Below, piece after piece: positions 34,727-43,245 of a stretch of 57,405 bases of DNA. The notes under the pieces are model-generated. The model was not told the origin of the DNA, did no database searches, and saw nothing but the letters and a program-made list of their open reading frames with translations. Positions within the stretch are counted from its first letter, which is position 1, and every line of letters starts with the position of its first letter. The translations under genes and the position numbers were made by a program. This DNA is from Maritimibacter sp. 55A14 (lineage in GTDB: Bacteria > Pseudomonadota > Alphaproteobacteria > Rhodobacterales > Rhodobacteraceae), in the NCBI RefSeq assembly GCF_003122205.1, contig NZ_QEYE01000022.1, forward strand, positions 1 to 57,405, read 5' to 3'.

Positions 34727-36567
34727 TGTGCAGCCTCGCCCACACCGATGAACCCGCCCGATTGGCGCGCCCAGAAGCGCGCATAGGCGCCGCCGCGGTC
34801 CAGAAGTTCCGCATGGCGGCCTTCCTCGACGATCCGGCCCTCCTCCAGCACAACGATCCGGTCGAGCGCCGCGATGGTCGACAGGCGGTGCGCGATGGCG
34901 ATCACCGTCTTGCCCTCCATCAACCTGTAGAGCGTGTCCTGCACGGCGGCCTCGACCTCGGAATCGAGTGCGGATGTCGCCTCGTCCAGCACCAGGATCG
35001 GCGCATCCTTAAGGATCACCCGCGCCAGCGCCACGCGCTGCCGCTGCCCGCCCGACAGCTTCACGCCCCGCTCGCCGACATGGGCGTCGTAGCCACAGCG
35101 GCCTTGTGCGTCGCGCAGACCGGGTATGAAGTCATGCGCCTCGGCGCGCCGGGCGGCCTCGATCATCTCCGTCTCGCTGGCCTCGGGGCGGCCATAGAGG
35201 ATGTTGTCGCGGACCGAGCGATGCATCAGGGTGCTCTCCTGCGTGACCATGCCGATCTGCCGGCGCAGGCTGTCCTGCGTCACCGCCGCGATGTCCTGCC
35301 CGTCGATCAGGATGCGTCCGGCTTCGCAGTCATGGAAGCGCAGCAGGAGCTTCACCAGCGTCGACTTGCCCGCGCCGGAGCGCCCGACGATACCGACCTT
35401 CTCGCCCGGCGCGATGGTCAGGCTGATGTCATCCAGACCGCCGGCGCCGCGGCCGTAATGGTGGCTGACACGCTCAACCCGGATCTCGCCCGCGCGCACC
35501 GCCAACTCGCCCGCGCCGGCCCGGTCGGTCAGCGCGATGGGCTGTGCGATCGTCTCCATCCCCTCGGCCACGACTCCGAGCTGGCGGAAGAAGGACGAAA
35601 GCGCCCACATGATCCAGCCGGTCATTCCGTTGAGCCGCAGCGCCAGCGCCGCCGCCGCGGCGACGATCCCGGCAGAGGCGGCGCCCTGCGACCAGAGCGC
35701 CATTGCCCAACCCACGACCCCGACGATCAGGAAGCCGTTGATCAGCGTCAACGTGACATCCATGATCGTATAGAGCCGCATCTCGGCGGAGAATGTGCGC
35801 CGCGCGTCCTCGATTGCCTCGCGCGCGAAGGCCAGTTCCCGGTCGTGATGGGCAAAAAGCTTGACCTGGTCGATATTGGTGTAGCTGTCCACGACCCGCC
35901 CGGTCACGCGCGAGCGCGCATCGGCGGCGGCCTTGGAAGCCGGACCGACGCGCCGGACCGTCCACATGACGAGACCGAAATAGAGCAGCAGCCAGACGCC
36001 CAGCGGCACCGCGAGCCTCAGATCGGCATCCCCCAGCAGGATCAGAGCGCCGATCACATAGGCCACCGCGAAGGTCAGCGCGTCGAAAAGCTGGAACACC
36101 GCCTCGCCCGCCGCCGGCGGGGTCTGCATGATGCGCCCGGCGATGCGGCCTGCGAAATCGTTTTCGAACCAGCCGACCGACTGGCGCAGCACCTGGTTAT
36201 GCGCCCGCCAGCGGAAAAGCGTGCCGTAATTGGGCAGGATCGCGTTGTTGAGGACCGCCGTGCCGATCCCCTGGATCACCGGGCGCAGGATCAGGATGAA
36301 GACCGCGATGCCGATCAGTTCCGGCCCGTGCCGCGACAGGACCTCGGACGGGCTGCCCGCGCCCATCAGGTCCACAACCCGGCCCATGTAGAAGATCAGC
36401 CCGACCTCGACCAGCGCCACGACGAGCGACAGAATCCCCGCCACCGCGAAGACCCGGTGGAAGGGGCGCGACCATGCGCGCATGAAGGGCCAGAGCCGCC
36501 GTGGCGGCGTATCCGTCGCGTCATGGGCGACATAGGGATCGACCAGGTTTTCGAAATAGCGGAACAT
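34723..36567 (-). CDS. MsbA-like ABC exporter (fused permease and ATPase)
   Basis: A 614-residue half-transporter with six membrane helices (about 40-320) and a C-terminal ATPase with GRSGAGKSTLVKLLL, signature LSGGQRQRVALARVIL and Walker B ILVLDEATSALDSE. It dimerises to export lipids, drugs or peptides. ATG 36567 (MFRYFENLVDPY) is the family-like start; an upstream ATG adds 18 basic residues. Its stop overlaps the rRNA methyltransferase start. The substrate is unknown; proximity to core genes suggests a housekeeping lipid or multidrug exporter. Confidence 0.85.
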   Translation of the reverse strand: MFRYFENLVDPYVAHDATDTPPRRLWPFMRAWSRPFHRVFAVAGILSLVVALVEVGLIFYMGRVVDLMGAGSPSEVLSRHGPELIGIAVFILILRPVIQGIGTAVLNNAILPNYGTLFRWRAHNQVLRQSVGWFENDFAGRIAGRIMQTPPAAGEAVFQLFDALTFAVAYVIGALILLGDADLRLAVPLGVWLLLYFGLVMWTVRRVGPASKAAADARSRVTGRVVDSYTNIDQVKLFAHHDRELAFAREAIEDARRTFSAEMRLYTIMDVTLTLINGFLIVGVVGWAMALWSQGAASAGIVAAAAALALRLNGMTGWIMWALSSFFRQLGVVAEGMETIAQPIALTDRAGAGELAVRAGEIRVERVSHHYGRGAGGLDDISLTIAPGEKVGIVGRSGAGKSTLVKLLLRFHDCEAGRILIDGQDIAAVTQDSLRRQIGMVTQESTLMHRSVRDNILYGRPEASETEMIEAARRAEAHDFIPGLRDAQGRCGYDAHVGERGVKLSGGQRQRVALARVILKDAPILVLDEATSALDSEVEAAVQDTLYRLMEGKTVIAIAHRLSTIAALDRIVVLEEGRIVEEGRHAELLDRGGAYARFWARQSGGFIGVGEAAQ

Positions 36568-36750
36568 GCGGGCGGCCTGCGGCTTGGGTCTGCGCAAGGA
36601 TATAGCCCCGCGCCACGGCAAAGGCCATGTCGCGCGGGCTCAGCCCGCCGGAAGCAGCACCACCGGCAGCGCGATCAGCCGGGCCATGCCGCGGCCCGGC
36701 GGAAAGCGGTCAGCAATCGTGAGGCAACACGCACGCGCCCTGCCCGGCTG

Positions 36751-37905
36751 TCAATCCTTCCCGGCCAGAAGTTCCGCGCGCGTCAGCGTGAAATCCGAGG
36801 CGATCCAGGCCTCTTCCAGCCACTTCAGCCTTTCGCCGAGTTCCGGGCCATCGAGCCCCGGCATCAGGTCGCGCGCGGCAACCGGGAAGGTCGCGGCGGC
36901 CCCGCGCGCGGCCTGCGCCGCGGCGTCGGCGGGCAACGGCGTCTCCAGCAGCGCGGCGCGCAGCAGCGCGATATCGAGCGCGGCCTCCGCCCCGTGGCGA
37001 TAGCCGAGCGCCGCCACCGTGTCGGAACTGCCCGCGCACGTGCGCAGCAGCGCAACCCGGCGGGCGTCTTTGCGGCTCAGCCGCAGGTTGTCCGGCGCGC
37101 CGCCCAGCGCCGCCAGGCGCCGGCGCCAGTCGGCCGCGATACCCGCCGCGCCTTCGCAATGGACCAGCAGCGGCAGCGCGCGCGGATCGGCACCGGGCAG
37201 GATCCGCGCCAGTATCCCCGCCTGCGCCATTGCCGCGACGCCCGGCGCCGGGTCCGGCGCGGCCAGGAGTTTCGACAGTTCCGCCCCCACCCGTTCGCGC
37301 GAGAGGCTGTCAAGCCCCCCGGCCAGTTCGGCGCAGGCGGCCAGGCCGTCACGGTCGAGCCCTGCCTCCGCATCGCCGTACCAGGCGTGGAAGCGGAAGA
37401 AGCGCAGGATGCGCAGGTAATCCTCGCGAATGCGCGCCGCCGGGTCGTCGATGAAGCGGACACGCCGCGCGTTGAGGTCGGCCAGCCCGCCCAGCGGGTC
37501 GATCACCGTGCCGTCGGCGCGCGCGTAAAGCGCGTTCATGGTGAAATCCCGCCGGTGCGCGTCGTCCGACAGTTCATCGGCAAAGGCGACCACCGCGCGG
37601 CGGCCATCGGTTTCCACATCGTGGCGGAAGGTCGTCACCTCGTAGCCCGTCCCGTCCGCGACCACGGTCACCGTGCCATGCTCGACCCCGGTCGGCACGG
37701 GCCTGAGCCCCGCCGCCCGCGCCAGGGCCATGACCCGTTCCGGGCGCGCATCCGTGGCGATGTCCACATCCGACACCGGCTCCCCCAGCAGGGCGTTGCG
37801 CACGCAACCGCCCACCGCCAGCGCCTGATGCCCGCCCGCCTCGAGCATGCCCAGCACCGTCTGGGTCGCGGGCCGTTCCAGCCAGGGGCCGGTCACCCGC
37901 GTCAC
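36751..37905 (-). CDS. cca: CCA tRNA nucleotidyltransferase
   Basis: A 384-residue class II nucleotidyltransferase. The nucleotide-binding motif GGCVRNALLG is at 32-41, the catalytic aspartates are D46 and D48 (SDVDIAT), RRDFTMNALY is motif B and the RIREDYLRILRFFRFHA segment follows, after which comes a helical tRNA-binding tail. It adds or repairs the 3' CCA of tRNAs. It starts at GTG 37905, overlapping the NUDIX stop (GTGA). The pair NUDIX-cca is common in alphaproteobacteria. Confidence 0.9.
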   Translation of the reverse strand: MTRVTGPWLERPATQTVLGMLEAGGHQALAVGGCVRNALLGEPVSDVDIATDARPERVMALARAAGLRPVPTGVEHGTVTVVADGTGYEVTTFRHDVETDGRRAVVAFADELSDDAHRRDFTMNALYARADGTVIDPLGGLADLNARRVRFIDDPAARIREDYLRILRFFRFHAWYGDAEAGLDRDGLAACAELAGGLDSLSRERVGAELSKLLAAPDPAPGVAAMAQAGILARILPGADPRALPLLVHCEGAAGIAADWRRRLAALGGAPDNLRLSRKDARRVALLRTCAGSSDTVAALGYRHGAEAALDIALLRAALLETPLPADAAAQAARGAAATFPVAARDLMPGLDGPELGERLKWLEEAWIASDFTLTRAELLAGKD

Positions 37906-38504
37906 GACCGCACCAGTTCGGCCAGCCCGCGCAGGATGCGCGCGGTCGCCCCCCAGATGTAATAGGGGCCATAGGGCACCGCGTAGTAGCGGCGCCATTC
38001 GCCGCGCCAGCGCCGCGCCTCGACACGGTAGCGCGAGGTATCGCAGAGATGCGCGAAAGGCACGTCGAAGACCTCCTCCACCTCGCCGGCTTCGGGCACC
38101 GGCTCGAATGGACCGCGCAGCCGGGCCACGAAGGGCATCACGGTGAAGCCTGTCACCGTCTCATGCGGCGCGAGTCTGCCCAGGATATCGACATTGCCGG
38201 GATCGAGCCCGATCTCTTCATGCGCCTCGCGCAGCGCGGCGGCCTCCAGGCTTTCGTCGGTGTCGTCGCGCTTGCCACCGGGAAAGGCAATCTGCCCCGG
38301 ATGGTGCTTGAGATGCGAGGCGCGCTTGGTCAGATAGAGCCGCAGACCGTGGTCCGTCTGCAGGAGCGGCACCAGGACCGCGGCCGGGCGCAGCTTGCGG
38401 CCCTCCGGCAGACGCACCGACGGGGTCAGGTCGAAATCCGACGATTGGACGGCCGGGCGGCCCAGCGCGGCGACGACCGGCTCGAAGGGGTCAGCCGTCG
38501 TCAC
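37902..38504 (-). CDS. NUDIX hydrolase, CoA-pyrophosphatase-like
   Basis: A protein of about 200 residues with the NUDIX box at GGKRDDTDESLEAAALREAH followed by EEIGL. LTKRASHLKHHPGQIAFPGG before it is characteristic of the CoA diphosphatase (NudL-type) branch, which hydrolyses CoA to 4'-phosphopantetheine and 3',5'-ADP. I favour GTG 38504, overlapping the Hsp33 stop; ATG 38531 is an alternative. It sits between hslO and cca and is translationally coupled to both. Confidence 0.82.
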   Translation of the reverse strand: MTTADPFEPVVAALGRPAVQSSDFDLTPSVRLPEGRKLRPAAVLVPLLQTDHGLRLYLTKRASHLKHHPGQIAFPGGKRDDTDESLEAAALREAHEEIGLDPGNVDILGRLAPHETVTGFTVMPFVARLRGPFEPVPEAGEVEEVFDVPFAHLCDTSRYRVEARRWRGEWRRYYAVPYGPYYIWGATARILRGLAELVRS

Positions 38505-39507
38505 CGCTATCCTCCGGGGCGATGCCCTCAAAGCCCAGTTCGGCGGGGTCGAGCACGTAATGCGCGCCGCAGAACTGACAGTCGGCTGTTACCCGACCGT
38601 CCTCGGTCGTCATCGTGGCGATGTCCTTGGCCGAATAGATCGACAGGCTCTGGCGCACCTTCTCCTCCGAACAGGTGCAGCCGAAGGCGACGGACTGCGC
38701 ATCGAAGACCCGCGGAACCTCCTCGTGAAAGAGCCGCACGAGCAGCTCATGCGGGTCAACATGCGGGCCGATCAGCTCGGTTTCCTCCACCGTGTCGAGC
38801 AGCATGTTCGCGCGCGCCCAGTGCTCGCCATCCTCGCCGCCCAGAAGATCCTCCGCCGACAGCAGCCCAGCCGCGCCCGAACCGCCCTCACCCGCGCCGG
38901 CGGCATGGGGCGACGCCTTGGGCATGTGCTGGAGCATCACGCCGCCGGCGCGCCATGCCTCTGGCCCGCCGGGCGCCTGCGCGCGCGCCATCGACAGCGA
39001 GAACCGCGTCGGAAGCTGCTCGGACTGGGCGAAATAGGTCTCAGCGCAGGCCGCCAGCGAGCCACTGGCCAGCGGTGTGATCCCCTGATAGGGCGTCATG
39101 CCCTCGCCCTGGTCGATCAGGATCGCGAAATAACCATGGCCGATCTCGCCGAAGGGCCGCGCAGCCTCCATGTCCAGCCGCTCGGCGTCGAAACTGGCCC
39201 AGGCGCGCAGCCGCGCGGGCTCGCCTTCGGCGGTAGGGGCGTAGTAGTCGGTGGCGATCAGGCGCAGCGGGCCGTCGCCGCGCACCTGGATCGACAGTTT
39301 CCAGCGCAGCTTGATGGTCTGGCCGATCATCGCGGTCAGCATCGCGGCCTCGGCCACCATCGCCTCCACCGGCGCCGGATAGTCGTGCTGGCGCAGCACG
39401 CGCTCCAACACGCCGTCCAGCCGTGCGACCCGGCCGCGGACATCCGACCGGTCGAGCTGGAAGGGCAGGACGGTATCGTCCCACGCGATTTTTCGAGTCA
39501 GGCTCAT
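38491..39507 (-). CDS. hslO: Redox-regulated chaperone Hsp33
   Basis: A 338-residue chaperone. The N-terminal folding domain starts MSLTRKIAWDDTVLPFQLDR. Near the C-terminus are the four zinc cysteines in CTC and CQFC pairs (GCTCSEEKV; DCQFCGAHY) that sense oxidation. On oxidation zinc is lost and the protein holds unfolded clients in the cytoplasm. A roughly 20-residue glycine/alanine-rich insert (ASPHAAGAGEGGSGAAG) in the middle is longer than in E. coli. ATG 39507 is supported by AGGAAAC. Confidence 0.9.
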   Translation of the reverse strand: MSLTRKIAWDDTVLPFQLDRSDVRGRVARLDGVLERVLRQHDYPAPVEAMVAEAAMLTAMIGQTIKLRWKLSIQVRGDGPLRLIATDYYAPTAEGEPARLRAWASFDAERLDMEAARPFGEIGHGYFAILIDQGEGMTPYQGITPLASGSLAACAETYFAQSEQLPTRFSLSMARAQAPGGPEAWRAGGVMLQHMPKASPHAAGAGEGGSGAAGLLSAEDLLGGEDGEHWARANMLLDTVEETELIGPHVDPHELLVRLFHEEVPRVFDAQSVAFGCTCSEEKVRQSLSIYSAKDIATMTTEDGRVTADCQFCGAHYVLDPAELGFEGIAPEDSGDDG

Positions 39508-39594
39508 GCGGGGGTTTCCTTGGGCATCGCGCGTTGGCATACCGCGTCTATGTAGGCACGGCAACCGCCGGGCCAAGGGCGACGAGGCAGGCGC

Positions 39595-40035
39595 ATGCGG
39601 CGTTTCGGGGAAGCGGTCAGGCCGGATATACGCTATGGCGAGCGTCCCGGCGCCTATGCGTTGCTGGAACGCGGCGGGCAGCTTCTGGTCACCCACCAGG
39701 CCGAGCCGTCGCCCGAGTACCAGCTTCCCGGCGGCGGTATCGACCCCGGCGAATCACCGCTCCAGGCGCTGCATCGCGAGGTCTTCGAGGAAACCGGCTG
39801 GCGCATCGAGCCGCTACGCCGGATGGGTGCCTTCCAACGCTTCACTTACATGCCGGAATACGAACTCTGGGCGCACAAGGTCTGCCATGTCTTCCTGGCA
39901 CGGCCGGTGCTGCGCCATGGTCCCCCGCGCGAACCCGGTCACACCGCACTCTGGATGACGCCGGGCGAAGCCGCGCGCCATCTGGGCAATCCCGGTGATC
40001 GGCATTTCGTGGCGCATGTCTTCGGGGGCTCATGA
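39595..40035 (+). CDS. Small NUDIX hydrolase
   Basis: A 146-residue NUDIX protein with the box in GGGIDPGESPLQALHREVFE followed by ETGW. MRRFGEAVRPDIRYGERPG at the start and LLVTHQAEPSPEYQLPGGG before the box fit the MutT/ADP-ribose or (di)nucleoside polyphosphate branch, but no substrate can be read out. GAGGCAGG precedes the ATG. It is divergent from hslO and overlaps the end of the phosphatase gene on the other strand by six bases. Confidence 0.85.
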   Translation: MRRFGEAVRPDIRYGERPGAYALLERGGQLLVTHQAEPSPEYQLPGGGIDPGESPLQALHREVFEETGWRIEPLRRMGAFQRFTYMPEYELWAHKVCHVFLARPVLRHGPPREPGHTALWMTPGEAARHLGNPGDRHFVAHVFGGS

Positions 40036-41313
40036 CGCAACCGGCCCGTCGAATTCCAGCAGCAGCGCGGAAAGGTCGTCGGGCAGGTCGTCGGTGCCCG
40101 CGATCGCTTGCAATTCTCCCGAGACGATCTTGAGAAACGCGCGCCCAGAAAGGCCGTGATGCCGACGCATGAGCCGCGCCAGCCCCGCCTCCCCGATCAT
40201 GCCGCCTTCGCCATCGGGGCATTCCGTCACCCCGTCGGAATAGATCAGCAGCCGCTCGCCGGGCGCGAGTTGCAGCGTGAAACTCTCGAACCGGGCATCC
40301 GGGATCAGGCCGATGGGCAGGCCGCCATGGCCGAGATAACTCATCTCGCCGCCGATGGCCTGCAAGGCGGGGTGGGGATGGCCCGCCTGCACCACGGTCA
40401 GCCGCCCCGTCGGCACCTCGAAAACCGCGAGCAGCAGGGTGAAATAGTGATCGGTGTCCATCTCTGCCATAAATTGCGCGTTGAGCCGGGCGGCAACCTC
40501 CTCCGGCGGGCGGGCGGCGTAACCGCCATCCGCGCGGCGCCGCAGCGCGACATTCTGTTCGGGCACGGCGCCGCTCAGCAACCCGGCCAGGCGCGCGGTC
40601 ATCATCGCCGAGGTGACGCCATGCCCCGAGACGTCGAGCGCGTAGAGCCCGACGCGCCAGCCGTCGATTGGAAAATGGCCGACCAGATCGCCGCCGACAT
40701 GCCCCGAGGAGCGCAGCATCAGCGAGATGCGCGCGTTGCCGAGATCGTGAAACACTTCTGGAACCAGCGATTCCTGGAGCTTCTTGGCCGCCGTCAGGTC
40801 GCGGTCGAGCGCGTCGTAGAGGGTGCGTATCTCCGCCAGCGCGTCGCTGACGATCCGGTTCTTCTCGACCAGTTCGCGCTGCATCTGCAAGATGCGCGCA
40901 CCGGCCCGGATGCGCGCGTGCAATTCGTCGGCATTGACCGGTTTGGTGAGGAAATCGTCGGCCCCGGCATCGAGGCCCTGAGCGATCGCGTCCTTCCCGC
41001 TCTTCGAAGTGAGCAAGATGAAATACCCGTAGCGGTCGCTCCCGAGCGCGCGGAAAGCGCGGCAGAACTCCACCCCGTCCATCCCCGGCATCATCCAGTC
41101 GCTGAGCACCAGGTCCACCGGCGTTTCCCGGCAGATCGCGAGCGCCGCGTCGCCGGTTTCGGCCTCCAGCACCTCGACCCCATTGCGCCGCAGCGACGCG
41201 GTGAGGATCTTGCGCTGCATCCGGCTGTCATCGGCGACCAGAATGCGCCGGATCGCGGACTCCGCGGTGGGTGGCGGGGCGGCCTCGCCGGTCTTGTGAT
41301 CTGCTGCTTTCAA
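40030..41313 (-). CDS. Response regulator fused to PP2C/SpoIIE-type phosphatase
   Basis: A 427-residue two-domain protein. The receiver (22-135) has D28, D29, phosphoacceptor D72 (LSDWMMPGMDG) and K124. After a coiled linker (about 140-185), a PPM/SpoIIE phosphatase domain follows with the metal-binding GGDLVGHF and ALDVSGHGVTSAMM motifs and a final SDGVTE. Such RsbU/HsbR-type proteins dephosphorylate anti-sigma-factor antagonists to set stress sigma activity or biofilm formation. It is divergent from an Hpt gene, a likely phosphodonor. No anti-sigma genes lie next to it. Confidence 0.87.
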   Translation of the reverse strand: MKAADHKTGEAAPPPTAESAIRRILVADDSRMQRKILTASLRRNGVEVLEAETGDAALAICRETPVDLVLSDWMMPGMDGVEFCRAFRALGSDRYGYFILLTSKSGKDAIAQGLDAGADDFLTKPVNADELHARIRAGARILQMQRELVEKNRIVSDALAEIRTLYDALDRDLTAAKKLQESLVPEVFHDLGNARISLMLRSSGHVGGDLVGHFPIDGWRVGLYALDVSGHGVTSAMMTARLAGLLSGAVPEQNVALRRRADGGYAARPPEEVAARLNAQFMAEMDTDHYFTLLLAVFEVPTGRLTVVQAGHPHPALQAIGGEMSYLGHGGLPIGLIPDARFESFTLQLAPGERLLIYSDGVTECPDGEGGMIGEAGLARLMRRHHGLSGRAFLKIVSGELQAIAGTDDLPDDLSALLLEFDGPVAS

Positions 41314-41477
41314 CCGGGACCTCGTAACTCTGACACAGGGGGCCAGATTTCGCGGGCAAGGTTTAAGATGGCGTGAACATCAGAATGGTGCAGGCTTTAC
41401 CGCCCGGCGGCTACGACCCGTTAACCTCTGCGCCCTAAGCTCCGGTTCATTGGGGTGACGAGACCACGGAGCGGAGC

Positions 41478-41816
41478 ATGATTGACTGGCAAAGGGTGGA
41501 TGAATTGCGCAACGATGTCGGGGCAGAGGATTTCGCGGAGGTGATCGAGATATTCCTCGAAGAAGTCGAGGCGGTCATGTCCGACATCCGCCCCGGCGCC
41601 GCGCCGGACCGCCTGGGCGAACAGCTTCATTTCCTCAAGGGCAGCGCGCTCAATCTCGGCTTCCGCGGCTTCGCCGAACTCTGCGCAGAGGACGAACGGC
41701 GCGCCGCTGCGGGGGGCGCGGTCGATTTGGCCGGGATCGAGCAGATCTACGACGCCTCGCGCGCCGCCTTCCTGTCGGGCACGGGGGCGCGCGCCGCCAA
41801 CTGCACAAGCGGCTGA
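41478..41816 (+). CDS. Histidine phosphotransfer (Hpt) protein
   Basis: A 112-residue all-helical protein with the phosphoacceptor H51 in LHFLKGSALNLGF, the Hpt signature HxxKGSSxxLG. It carries phosphate between a hybrid kinase and a response regulator. The gene is divergent from the receiver-PP2C phosphatase with a 164-base shared promoter region, so the two probably form part of one phosphorelay. The hybrid kinase is not in this window. Its end is 15 bases from the converging ilvA gene. Confidence 0.85.
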   Translation: MIDWQRVDELRNDVGAEDFAEVIEIFLEEVEAVMSDIRPGAAPDRLGEQLHFLKGSALNLGFRGFAELCAEDERRAAAGGAVDLAGIEQIYDASRAAFLSGTGARAANCTSG

Positions 41817-41831
41817 CCGCGCGCCGCCCGG

Positions 41832-43100
41832 TCAGATCAGGAACTGCGCCAGAACCTCATCGTCGGTGATGTCCTGGTAGGCGAAGCCGGCCGCATCCAT
41901 ACGGGCAAAAAGGTGGTCAAAACCGCCGGCCTGCCGCGTTTCGATCCCGATCAGGACCGAGCCGAAATTGCGCGCCGATTTCTTCAGGTACTCGAAACGG
42001 GCGATGTCGTCGCCCGGCCCGAGCAGCGTCAGGAAATCCTTGAGCGCGCCGGGGCGTTGCGGCAGACGCAGGATGAAATACTTCTTCCGCCCGGTGAAGC
42101 GCAGCGCGCGTTCCTTGACCTCCGGCAGGCGTTCGAAATCGAAATTGCCGCCCGAAGTCACGCAGACCACGCGCTTGCCCCGGATCTCGCCCGCCAGGTC
42201 GGCCAGCGCATCGACCGACAGCGCACCCGCGGGCTCCAGCACGATGCCCTCGACATTCAGCATCTCGATGATCGTGGCGCAGATCCGGTCCTCCGGCGCG
42301 GCGAGCACGCGGGCCGGATCGGTGTCCTTCAACGCCTCGAATGTCCGCGCGCCGACCTGCGCCACCGCCGCCCCGTCCACAAAATTGTCGACACGGCCCA
42401 GCTTGACCGGCGCACCCGCCGCGAGCGCCGCCGCCAGGCTGGCCCCGCCGGCGGGTTCCACGAAGCGGATATCGGTGCCCGGCCCCGCCGCGCGCAGATA
42501 GGACACCACGCCCGCCGACAGCCCGCCGCCGCCCACGGGCAGCACGATCATGTCCGGTGCCTCGCCCAGTTCCGCGACGATCTCGGCGGCGACGCTGGCC
42601 TGGCCCTCGATCACGTCGGCATCGTCGAAGGGCGACAGGAAATGGGCGCCGGCCTCGCGGCAATAGGACTGGGCCGCGGCGAGGGTCTGGTCGAAATAGT
42701 CGCCCGTCAACTCGATCCGCACGTTCTCGCCGCCGAATTTCTCGGTCTTGCCGATCTTCTGCTGCGGCGTGGTGACGGGCATGAAGATCACCCCCTCCAC
42801 CCCAAAGTGGCGGCAGACATAGGCCACGCCCTGCGCGTGATTGCCCGCGCTGGCGCAGACGAATCGCCGCGCTCCGGCGGCATCGGCCATCACCCTGGAG
42901 ATGGCGTTGAACGCCCCTCGCAGCTTGTAGGAGCGCACCGGCGTCAGGTCTTCGCGCTTGAGCAGGATGTCGGCGCCGAACCGTTCCGACAGGTGGTCGT
43001 TGCGGCCCAGCGGCGTGGGCGGGAAGAGTTCGCGCAACGCGGCGGTTGCGGCATCCGCGCGCTCCCGGAAGGCGGCGGGGGAGGGAGAATGATCGGTCAT
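41832..43100 (-). CDS. ilvA: Threonine ammonia-lyase (threonine dehydratase)
   Basis: A 422-residue PLP enzyme. The PLP lysine is K59 in VRSYKLRGAFNAIS, and the glycine-rich PLP phosphate loop is VGGGGLSAG. A single ACT-like domain fills the last 85 residues (KKYFILRLPQRPGALKDFL...). It converts threonine to 2-oxobutanoate, the first step to isoleucine. ATG 43100 with GGAAGGGGTC upstream is preferred over an in-frame ATG at 43169. The one-ACT form is shorter than the E. coli biosynthetic enzyme, and its feedback by isoleucine or valine cannot be predicted. Confidence 0.88.
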   Translation of the reverse strand: MTDHSPSPAAFRERADAATAALRELFPPTPLGRNDHLSERFGADILLKREDLTPVRSYKLRGAFNAISRVMADAAGARRFVCASAGNHAQGVAYVCRHFGVEGVIFMPVTTPQQKIGKTEKFGGENVRIELTGDYFDQTLAAAQSYCREAGAHFLSPFDDADVIEGQASVAAEIVAELGEAPDMIVLPVGGGGLSAGVVSYLRAAGPGTDIRFVEPAGGASLAAALAAGAPVKLGRVDNFVDGAAVAQVGARTFEALKDTDPARVLAAPEDRICATIIEMLNVEGIVLEPAGALSVDALADLAGEIRGKRVVCVTSGGNFDFERLPEVKERALRFTGRKKYFILRLPQRPGALKDFLTLLGPGDDIARFEYLKKSARNFGSVLIGIETRQAGGFDHLFARMDAAGFAYQDITDDEVLAQFLI

Positions 43101-43245
43101 GACCCCTTCCATGCGGCGACACGCCGCCGCCGTAAAGCGGATTTTCCGCACACCATTGGATGCAGGCATGCAACATACCCCGCCGAAACGCCTTCCGCAC
43201 CGGTGCTGGACAGGCTATCGCAATCAAAACGGACGGAGGGGATCA

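Noticed and set aside
34762-37962. A 1066-codon rightward open frame across the exporter, the gap and the CCA gene
   Set aside because: It lies antisense to two genes with clear catalytic motifs, its composition is Arg/Gly/Asp/Gln-rich without any family pattern, and high-GC codon use opens such shadow frames.
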